Shown one piece after another: positions 57,477 through 64,000 of a stretch of 64,000 nucleotides of DNA (position 1 is the stretch's first letter; each line of letters opens with the position of its first letter). The DNA comes from Lysinibacillus xylanilyticus (lineage in GTDB: Bacteria > Bacillota > Bacilli > Bacillales_A > Planococcaceae), in contig NZ_LFXJ01000005.1 of NCBI RefSeq assembly GCF_001183605.1, forward strand, positions 1,292,745 to 1,356,744. Reading direction: 5' to 3'. A program made the position numbers and the translations under genes. The notes below the pieces were generated by a model, which was given only the letters and a program-made list of their open reading frames with translations, was not told the DNA's origin and did no database searches.

Positions 57477-57783
57477 TTATTTCAAGATTGAATCTGAGAT
57501 AAGTGGTTGTGCACCCATTTGAGTAACGACATATGCAGCAACTTTCGTGGCAAAATCGATTGAACTTCGAAGTGACTCTCCCCTGCATAGTCCTACTACC
57601 AAAGCTCTATTAAACGCATCTCCCGCTCCAGTTGTATCTATCGTTTCAACACCCAACGCTTGAACCCAGCCACTTTTTTCATGGTTCATATAAAAAGAGC
57701 CTTTAGATCCAAATGTAACGACGTTCCAACCCCTTTATCTAGCAATAAACTACAGCGGAGCGAATATTTTCTTCAGTCTTACT
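57477..57783 (-). pseudogene. 3' end of a ribokinase (RbsK/PfkB) gene
   Basis: Fragments of one PfkB kinase lie in different frames: KTEENIRSAVVY near 57775, then VTFGSKGSFYMNHEKSGWVQ, and the active-site ETIDTTGAGDAFNRALVVGL with Asp in GAGD. The last reads TKVAAYVVTQMGAQPL. The N-terminal two thirds are missing, and at least one frameshift near 57740 breaks the frame. It abuts a cobalamin-riboswitch relic, a junction that looks like a deletion. Confidence 0.85.
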
Positions 57784-57787
57784 CATA

Positions 57788-57915
57788 TCGGCAGTATCCT
57801 GACTTAGGATTCATCAGCTTTACACCTTCCCATAACGTAGCTACAGTGGCATCTGTATAGACTCTCCATTTACAGTTGTGGGACATCGACAGATTTGCAC
57901 CAATTCATCTTATTT
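57788..57915 (-). promoter_or_regulatory. Degenerate cobalamin riboswitch
   Basis: On the minus strand it reads GGTGCAAATCTG, GATGTCCCACAACTGTAAAT, then GGGAAGGTGT and AAGTCAGGATACTGCC. These are the conserved parts of the AdoCbl riboswitch, with the CCxxCAACTGTAA box intact. The 5' GGGAA box is decayed (GATGAA) and the downstream gene is only a ribokinase relic, so it is probably non-functional. Confidence 0.8.
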
Positions 57916-58029
57916 ATTTTAATACAAATAATATTGATAGACTCGCGCACAAACACTTTATTCGAAATATTTTTCAACTCAATTCTGTTACAATATTGAT
58001 AGATGAATTAATAGAAACGAGGATTTTTT

Positions 58030-59970
58030 ATGCATATAACAATCGGGGTACTCGCTCATGTGGATGCAGGAAAAACAACATTTTCTGAGCAGTTACTATT
58101 TCATACAAACAGCATTCAAGCCCGTGGACGAGTGGATCACCAGGATACATTTCTAGATAACCATGAACTGGAGCGTCAGCGAGGCATTACGATTTTTGCG
58201 GAGCAAGGTCGCATGTCGATTGGAAATGATACGTATTCGTTAATCGATACACCCGGACACGTCGATTTTTCTCCAGAGATGGAACGTGCTATTCGAGTTA
58301 TGGATTATGCCATTATTATTGTTAGTGCAGTTGAAGGACTACAAGGTCATACTGAAACAGTGTGGCAACTTTTACGCCAATATCACGTCCCTACCTTCTT
58401 CTTTATTAACAAAATTGACCGTGAAGGGGCAGATGTTGAAGCCGTTATGGCACAGCTTCAAAAGGATTGCTCTGAGGATGTACTATTCGTAGATGAACCG
58501 CTCCGTTCGGACTATGTTTCAAATCACATGATGGAGTGGCTTGCTGAACGTGATGAACAACTTCTCGATGCTTTTCTTAATGAGAAGTTGGATAGCTCTA
58601 GCTGCCTTACTCATTTACATACGATGATTAAACAGGAAAAAGCCTTTTTATGTTTTACTGGCTCTGCCTTAAAAGATATTGGAATAAAGGAATTCCTTGC
58701 ACAGCTCCCTCTACTTACAAAGACACATTATAATAACAAAGCTCCATTTCAAGGTGAGGTGTTTAAAATTCGTCACGATGGGCATCAACGCTTAACTTTT
58801 ATCAAAGCATTGCAAGGAACGTTACACGTGCGTGATGAGTTTTCATTTGGTGAAGTGACAGAAAAAGTGACTGAGATTCGGCTATACAATGGTAGCCGTT
58901 ATGTAACAACTCAAGAGGTCGAAGCTGGGGAAATTTTCGCAGTAAAAGGGATTAGCCAAGCAAACATCGGCGATATCATTGGTTATTCAGGTAACCCGCA
59001 GCCCTATGAGTTAGTACCGACTTTACAGGCAAAAGTACAATACGAAGGCGATCAGCATATAAAGGAAGTTCTAAAAATCTTCCGTACACTTGAAGCAGAA
59101 GAACCGTCATTACGTGTACTATGGCATGAAAAATTTCAAGAAATTCATGTACATATTATGGGTGTCATCCAACTTGAAGTTCTTATCGAAGTACTTCATA
59201 AACGCTTCTCGCTAGACATTTCATTTAGCGAACCACAGATTTTGTATATGGAAACGATAGCAACAACTGTGACAGGCTATGGTCATTTCGAACCTTTAAA
59301 GCATTATGCAGAAGTCCATTTATTGATGGAGCCAAATACACGCGGTACTGGCAATACATTCGTCAATGCTTGTCATGCGGATGATTTATCGGTTGGGCAT
59401 CAACGACTCATTGAAAAACATCTATTCGAGCGCGATCATCATGGGTTGTTAACTGGATTCCCTGTGACAGATATTCGCTTCACTCTCTTAACAGGACGCG
59501 CACATATCAAACATACAGATGGTGGCGATTTCCGCGAAGCAGCATTCCGTGCATTACGGCAAGGGCTGGAGCAAGCAGAAAATGTATTACTAGAGCCGTA
59601 TTACCGCTTTAAACTTAAAGCTCCTAGTGATTTTATCGGCCGCATGATGACTGATATTCAACAAGCCGCTGGAACATTTGACGCACCAACCTTAACTGAA
59701 AATGATGCGATTTTAACTGGTCGAGCACCCGTCGCAACTTTTATGAGCTACAGTACAACCTTTGCCGCCTATACCAATGGTAAGGGCGTACTTTCTCTAC
59801 AATTTGATGGCTATGATGTGTGTCACAATAAAGAAGACATTATTACGCAAATTGGCTACGACAAGAATGCCGATCCTGAATATACATCCTCTAGTATTTT
59901 TTGTGCAAAAGGCAAGGGCTACTCCGTTCCATGGCAGGAAGCGCAAGCTGCGATGCATTGTATTGACTAA
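58030..59970 (+). CDS. TetM-like ribosomal-protection/translation GTPase
   Basis: A 646-residue translational GTPase. G motifs: GVLAHVDAGKTTFSEQ (G1), ERQRGITIF (G2), LIDTPGHVDFSPE (G3), FFINKIDREG (G4), and a later TGSALKDIG (G5). EF-G-type domains II-V follow, with the DGGDFREAAFRALRQG and VLLEPYYRFKLKAP segments of the TetM/TetO group. ACGAGG precedes the ATG. It may protect ribosomes or act in other stalls; resistance to tetracycline cannot be claimed from sequence. It is a single gene. Confidence 0.88.
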   Translation: MHITIGVLAHVDAGKTTFSEQLLFHTNSIQARGRVDHQDTFLDNHELERQRGITIFAEQGRMSIGNDTYSLIDTPGHVDFSPEMERAIRVMDYAIIIVSAVEGLQGHTETVWQLLRQYHVPTFFFINKIDREGADVEAVMAQLQKDCSEDVLFVDEPLRSDYVSNHMMEWLAERDEQLLDAFLNEKLDSSSCLTHLHTMIKQEKAFLCFTGSALKDIGIKEFLAQLPLLTKTHYNNKAPFQGEVFKIRHDGHQRLTFIKALQGTLHVRDEFSFGEVTEKVTEIRLYNGSRYVTTQEVEAGEIFAVKGISQANIGDIIGYSGNPQPYELVPTLQAKVQYEGDQHIKEVLKIFRTLEAEEPSLRVLWHEKFQEIHVHIMGVIQLEVLIEVLHKRFSLDISFSEPQILYMETIATTVTGYGHFEPLKHYAEVHLLMEPNTRGTGNTFVNACHADDLSVGHQRLIEKHLFERDHHGLLTGFPVTDIRFTLLTGRAHIKHTDGGDFREAAFRALRQGLEQAENVLLEPYYRFKLKAPSDFIGRMMTDIQQAAGTFDAPTLTENDAILTGRAPVATFMSYSTTFAAYTNGKGVLSLQFDGYDVCHNKEDIITQIGYDKNADPEYTSSSIFCAKGKGYSVPWQEAQAAMHCID

Positions 59971-60064
59971 ATTCATAAAAACAGGACATGATTTGTTTTC
60001 TCATTATCCTGTTTTTTATGTTTCGTGGGGATTTACTATACTTTCATGGGTTACTTCTAGCTTA

Positions 60065-60998
60065 GCGCGAGTATTCCACTCTCTTCCTCGAGTATTCACT
60101 CTACTTCCGCGAGTATTCGCTCTGCTTCCGCGAGTATTCGACTCTCTTCCGCGAGTATTCGCTTTGCTTCCGCGAGTATTTCACTCTCTTCCGCGAGTAT
60201 TCACTCTACTTCCGCGAGTATTCGCTCTACTTCCGCGAGTATTCGTTCTCTTCCGCGAGTATTCGCTTTGCTTCCGCGAGTATTCGCTCTACTTCCGCGA
60301 GTATTCGACTCTCTTCCGCGAGTATTCGCCTCTCCTCCGCGAGTATTCGCTCTACTTCCGCGAGTATTCGTTCTCTTCCGCGAGTATTCACTCTACCTCC
60401 GCGAGTATTCACTCTACTTCCGCGAGTATTCACTCTACTTCCGCGAGTATTCCACTCTCTTCCGCGAGTATTCCACTCTCTTCCGCGAGTATTCGCTCTA
60501 CTTCCGCGAGTATTCGCTTTGCTTCCGCGAGTATTCGCCTCTCCTCCGCGAGTATTCCAACCCCTTCCGCGAGTATTCCAACCCCTTCCGCGAGTATTCC
60601 AACCCCTTCCGCGAGTATTCCAACCCCTTCCGCGAGTATTCCAACCCCTTCCGCGAGTATTCCAACCCCTTCCGCGAGTATTCCAACCCCTTCCGCGAGT
60701 ATTCCAACCCCTTCCGCGAGTATTCCAACCCCTTCCGCGAGTATTCCAACCCCTTCCGCGAGTATTCCAACCCCTTCCGCGAGTATTCCAACCCCTTCCG
60801 CGAGTATTCCAACCCCTTCCGCGAGTATTCCAACCCCTTCCGCGAGTATTCCAACCCCTTCCGCGAGTATTCCAACCCCTTCCGCGAGTATTCCACTCTC
60901 TTCCGCGAGTATCCACTCTACTTCCGCGAGTATTCCAACCCCTTCCGCGAGTATTCACTCTACTTCCGCGAGTATTCCACCCATACGCGGGTATCCAT
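60065..60998. repeat. Tandem array of ~45 units of 21 bp
   Basis: Each unit has the fixed core TTCCGCGAGTATTC and a variable 6-7-base part: GCTCTAC, GCTTTGC, GACTCTC, ACTCTAC, CACTCTC, GTTCTC and CAACCCC. I count about 44 cores from 60066 to 60982, plus a decayed one. Sixteen successive variable parts at 60557-60888 are all CAACCCC, a recent expansion, while the left part is mixed. Because 21 is divisible by three, five frames stay open; no ribosome site supports any of them as a gene. Confidence 0.9.
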
Positions 60999-61020
60999 CT
61001 TCACCTAGCGCGAATTTATT

Positions 61021-61785
61021 TCACAATGCTTGTACAGCTTTCTGTGCCTGTTTGAACATACGATATTGAGACTCCACAACAACGTAACTATGCGAATTAG
61101 AAAAATCAATTAAAACCTTGCCAGGTTGACTTTTCAAAAGTTGTAAATTATCCATCAATTTTAGCAGTAGCTCATGACCGTTACCTCGTGGGTGCCAGTT
61201 TAAATGATAATCATTTAGTTCCTTCACAGCTTCTAAAAATTGTTGATACTCTCGCTCTACAAAATTGATCAGTTCTTTGTTTTTATCAGCTACCTGTGAT
61301 AGATCCTCTATATATGTTTCATAAAAGCGCATCACTATCGAGCACAGTAAATCATTGACCCGAGCAGCACTTAATATTGGCTTAGAAGCTTGGGAAAGTC
61401 GCTCTAAATTTGGTTTTGCACGAGTCGAATCAATGCGTGTAATTAAATGATAATGCTCACCATTCACCTCATACACAATTGGATTTGTTGGCATATACAT
61501 CATAAAACTATTTGTTTTTGTTTTAAGCTGATCTGTTATATCCGCCTTTGCAAAAAGATGTCCATTAATATTTTCATTTTGAATCCAAATAATATCTTTG
61601 TTATATAAAATTTGCTCAAATAATCGTTCATTACTAATAAGATTGCTAGCTATTAATTGATCAACAAGTGATTCTATAACCATTCTTGTTGTAGCTTTCT
61701 TAGTAACTTCAGTGCGTGGTTGCTTACAAATTTTCATATCTAAATATTGCGATTGCTGTGCTGTACATACATGAATATTCGTCAT
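61021..61785 (-). CDS. Hypothetical protein, 254 residues
   Basis: A soluble protein with no signal peptide or membrane segment. GAGGATGAACGT precedes the ATG at good spacing. It has an N-terminal part with VTKKATTRMVIESLVDQLIA, a central IVMRFYETYIEDLSQVADKN rich in helix, and a C-terminal helix ending YRMFKQAQKAVQAL. I recognise no catalytic motif or family. It lies between the 21-bp array and the riboswitch leader transcript. Confidence 0.75.
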   Translation of the reverse strand: MTNIHVCTAQQSQYLDMKICKQPRTEVTKKATTRMVIESLVDQLIASNLISNERLFEQILYNKDIIWIQNENINGHLFAKADITDQLKTKTNSFMMYMPTNPIVYEVNGEHYHLITRIDSTRAKPNLERLSQASKPILSAARVNDLLCSIVMRFYETYIEDLSQVADKNKELINFVEREYQQFLEAVKELNDYHLNWHPRGNGHELLLKLMDNLQLLKSQPGKVLIDFSNSHSYVVVESQYRMFKQAQKAVQAL

Positions 61786-61832
61786 ACGTTCATCCTCTTT
61801 TCGTACATATTTTCAAAACGGAAGTCATCAGT

Positions 61833-61868
61833 AAAAAAAGGATTTCCCATTAACCGAGGAAATCCTTC
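61833..61868 (-). terminator. Terminator of the riboswitch transcript
   Basis: Stem AAGGATTTC / GAAATCCTT with seven T on the minus strand, four bases past the stop of the 43-codon ORF. Confidence 0.85.
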
Positions 61869-61871
61869 ATT

Positions 61872-62003
61872 CTATCTTTTTCGTTCATCATATACTGTCA
61901 AACAATGCCCAAATATGAAAGAATTAGCTCGACAGCAAATTCCTTCTCTTATCTTGGGCGTTTGACGTGCAGCGACGAACAGAACATTCTGTTTTGTCAA
62001 CAT
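61872..62003 (-). CDS. 43-codon ORF under the cobalamin riboswitch
   Basis: ATG at 62003 follows AGGAGGTGGC and reads MLTKQNVLFVAARQTPKIRE, GICCRANSFIFGHCLTVYDE and RKR. It is the only frame between the riboswitch (from 62046) and the terminator (61833-61868). The Cys-Cys and His-Cys pairs 9-10 residues apart could bind a metal, an inference only. It may be a genuine small protein or the remains of a lost cobalamin gene. Confidence 0.55.
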   Translation of the reverse strand: MLTKQNVLFVAARQTPKIREGICCRANSFIFGHCLTVYDERKR

Positions 62004-62045
62004 GCCACCTCCTATTCCTCGTAGGGTTATGGTGTGTACTCATAA

Positions 62046-62216
62046 TAGGCAGGTATCCTGACTTATGGTCATCGCTACTTTTCGCCTTCCCGTCGTTAAA
62101 CAGTGGTCTATGAAAAGTCGCTCACATTTACAGTTGCGGGACAGTGTCGGATTTGCACCGACTTCCCTTTTAAGTAAATTGCACGCAATTTACACCTATT
62201 ACTCCACGCTATTCAG
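62046..62216 (-). promoter_or_regulatory. Cobalamin (AdoCbl) riboswitch
   Basis: On the minus strand the conserved parts occur in order: a GTAAATT/AATTTAC stem, ACTTAAAAGGGAA, TCGGTGCAAATCCGA, CTGTCCCGCAACTGTAA, GACGGGAAGGCG and AAGTCAGGATACCTGCC. This is a complete class-I AdoCbl riboswitch. It controls only the 43-codon ORF before a terminator. No cobalamin transport or synthesis gene follows. Confidence 0.9.
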
Positions 62217-62452
62217 TTGTCATAGGAATCTAGTAAATCTACATTCCTTATTGATTATTAAAATTAATTGTAAATGAGTGTATTTCCAAAGTCAAATAAC
62301 ACAATATATTCCAACATCTTTCTTACATGGTAATTGAAGAACGTATGATATTTAAGATAATAGATCAAACAGATTTATAATTAAAAGACCGATATTTCTT
62401 AAGCATTTATAATACATAAAGATGCTAGCGAGGTAATTTTATGATTTTTTCA

Positions 62453-63226
62453 CTAAACAAAACTTACCCCACCATCAGCAATGATATTTTGTCCAGTTAT
62501 ATAAGTCGCCTCATCAGACATTAACCATGTCACGACTGCCGCTGCTTCTTTAGGTGTTCCTATTCTACCCAAAGTATTTAGATTATTATATTTATCTTCG
62601 AGCCTTTTTGCTTCTTCTGCTGATAAACCTTCAAATTTACTATCGATCATAGAAGTTTTAATCGCACCTGGTGTGAGAGTATTAACTCTTATTCCTTGCT
62701 TCCCGTATTCATGGGCAACACACTTTGTTAGAGTAATGATACCACTTTTACCAGTAGCATATGCGGTAGTACCTGGTGAGCATAAAAAAGCATCAAGCGA
62801 GGACGTATTTACGATAGAACCCCCTCCATTTTCTAACATTGCTCGAAGCTCATATTTCATACAAAGCCAAACACCTTTTATTGTGGCACCCATCATGTTA
62901 TCAAAATCCTCTTCGCTAAATTCATGAGTGAGTGCTGTTTTACCTTCAGTATTTCCAGCATTATTAAAAGCAAAATCTAATTTACCAAAAGTTGATACGG
63001 TTTTATGGACCATTTGTTTTACTTCATTTGATTTACTTACATCAACAGATAAATACATGACATCGGAATGTATTTGCTTTAGACTTTGTAAAGCTGCCTC
63101 TCCCTTTTTCTGATTTCTTCCTACAATAACTACTTTCGATCCCTCTTGGGCTAAACTTTGGGCAACGGCTAATCCGATTCCTGAAGTCCCGCCGGTAATT
63201 AAAGCTACCTTATTTTCAAACCTCAT
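62453..63226 (-). CDS. SDR family oxidoreductase
   Basis: A 257-residue classical SDR. It has ALITGGTSGIGLAVAQSLAQ, NNAGNTEG, catalytic Ser in VNTSSLDAF and YATGK (Tyr-Lys). The C-terminus TGQNIIADGGVSFV is typical. It is not related closely to the gdh or the SDR at 7838. GGAGGGGTAT precedes the ATG. It is a single gene; the substrate is unknown. Confidence 0.9.
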   Translation of the reverse strand: MRFENKVALITGGTSGIGLAVAQSLAQEGSKVVIVGRNQKKGEAALQSLKQIHSDVMYLSVDVSKSNEVKQMVHKTVSTFGKLDFAFNNAGNTEGKTALTHEFSEEDFDNMMGATIKGVWLCMKYELRAMLENGGGSIVNTSSLDAFLCSPGTTAYATGKSGIITLTKCVAHEYGKQGIRVNTLTPGAIKTSMIDSKFEGLSAEEAKRLEDKYNNLNTLGRIGTPKEAAAVVTWLMSDEATYITGQNIIADGGVSFV

Positions 63227-63297
63227 ATGATACCCCTCCTTTTTAAATTCATTAATATTCTGCCTACTTTATTTGTGAAGGACAGTCTAAATGTACT

Positions 63298-63843
63298 TTA
63301 TTTACACGCAGGTGGTTGAGGATTATGACCTTTCATCGCTTTCTCATAATCCTCCTTATTTATATGAATGATTTCTAATAGTTTGTTATCAAACCCAACA
63401 TACACGAGAATAACCGGGTCACCATCTTTGATGTTTGATAAATCACTACCATTTACATTTTTAGCATCTGGCGACCAAACATTGGTATAACTTGCTGACC
63501 TTTGTTCACCAGTAATCTAATCTAAATTTATGTCTTTAATTGCGTAAATTTTTATATCTTTAGGTAGCCAATTAAGATTCATTTCATGGTCTGTTCTTTC
63601 TTGGTCAAATGTTGTAACGTAGAAAAATAGGTTACCTTGTTTTACTTTATCCCAGTTAGAATACGCTTGGATTTCTGACAAGTGCGAAAACATTGGATAA
63701 CCTAAATCACTTTTATTAAAGAATATTGCCGCATCTGCAGTATTCTCTTCTTCTTGCATTCCCATAATATAGCCGCCTGTAGTTGCTATTGATAGTGCTA
63801 AAACACTTGCTAGTACTTTACCTTTGATGTTCATTAAAATCAT
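63298..63843 (-). pseudogene. Secreted-protein gene with in-frame TAG
   Basis: The first 108 codons give a signal peptide (KVLASVLALSIATTGGYIMG) and NKSDLGYPMFSHLSEIQAYS. Reading meets TAG at 63517-63519, but the same frame continues ITGEQRSASYTNVWSPDAKN, VNGSDLSNIKDGDPVILVYV to a stop at 63298 (ending NPQPPACK). No frameshift is needed, so a single nonsense change is the break. It is an exported protein of unknown function, similar in decay to the grpB-like gene. Confidence 0.8.
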
Positions 63844-64000
63844 TCTTTTATTTGTTTTATTGTCTTACAAGGTCTTGTTACTTTTAAATAAATTTTACCA
63901 TATGTTAATTGGTGTTTAGTTTCAGATTTGCACAGAAGAACTAATACAACTTCGGAGCTTTTCGCAGTTTAGTTGCTTGTTCAAATGAATATGCGAGTTT
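63844..64000. other. Window edge, non-coding
   Basis: The promoter region of the broken secreted-protein gene. No other feature is visible before the window ends. Confidence 0.4.

Noticed and set aside
58030..59970. Calling the GTPase a tetracycline resistance gene.
   Set aside because: Related ribosomal-protection-like GTPases exist without resistance function, and sequence alone does not prove it.
60065..60998. CRISPR array.
   Set aside because: Core of 14 bp and variable part of 6-7 bp are far too short, variable parts repeat, and no cas genes are present.
59762..61069. Long open frames across the 21-bp array encoding heptapeptide repeats on both strands.
   Set aside because: Open only because 21 is a multiple of three; no ribosome site, no known fold, and five frames are open at once.

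Overview
This is a low-GC Firmicute chromosome window. It most resembles a spore-forming Bacillaceae/Planococcaceae member of the Lysinibacillus/Solibacillus kind. The evidence is the AT-rich sequence, strong AGGAGG-type ribosome binding sites with frequent TTG/GTG starts, a glcU-gdh pair, two YjcZ-like small proteins, a His/Tyr-rich spore-coat-like protein, and a B. subtilis-like gene order msrB-msrA-ypmS-ypmR-degV-yplQ-dfrA. No rRNA, tRNA, CRISPR array, prophage or intact insertion sequence was seen.

Layout. 1-3.1 kb: a VanRS-like two-component pair (kinase cut by the window edge), a family 2 glycosyltransferase and a small membrane protein. 3.4-10.3 kb: fabZ, a LysE exporter, a GNAT, a FAD dehydrogenase, a VOC protein, an SDR, a YitT-like protein and a nonsense-interrupted grpB-like gene. 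10.9-18 kb: small secreted peptides and several decayed genes around intact trhO, a GNAT, a metallo-hydrolase and an Lrp regulator. 18.4-21.5 kb: a 1036-residue hybrid kinase with two kinase modules. 21.9-36 kb: a patchwork of single genes (Nudix, GNATs, methyltransferase, fabH, gdh-glcU, spore proteins, DMT transporter). 36.5-42.2 kb: an accessory zone next to deoD with a GntR-ABC-permease cassette, a transglycosylase/SH3/SLH-like protein and extra copies of the deoD 3' end. 42.4-53.9 kb: housekeeping genes (yozE, chemoreceptor, FGE-like protein, msrBA, ypmSR, degV, yplQ, dfrA, esterase, rRNA methyltransferase). 54-64 kb: repeat arrays, an S9 peptidase, a TetM-like GTPase, two cobalamin-riboswitch sequences, an SDR and a broken secreted-protein gene.

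How genes work together. fabZ and fabH lie about 24 kb apart, but each has a near-identical TTAGTA-N5-TACTA palindrome upstream matching FapR operators, so they probably form one lipid regulon. glcU-gdh, the YjcZ-like genes and the coat-like gene point to sporulation and germination. msrB/msrA overlap and repair oxidised methionine. The GntR-ABC-permease genes overlap or abut and form one self-regulated operon.

The most notable unexplained structures are: (1) a 93-bp near-perfect direct repeat of the deoD 3' end bracketing 2.2 kb, with an older third fragment further out, suggesting deoD is a reused integration site; (2) an array of about 45 units of 21 bp with a fixed core and variable segment, open in several frames; (3) an orphan cobalamin riboswitch driving only a 43-codon ORF, plus a decayed second riboswitch fused to a ribokinase relic; (4) a dispersed repeat of about 37 bp, tandem and inverted inside a 544-bp element. 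Gene decay is common: at least eight pseudogenes or relics. All assignments come from reading the sequence; no searches were run.
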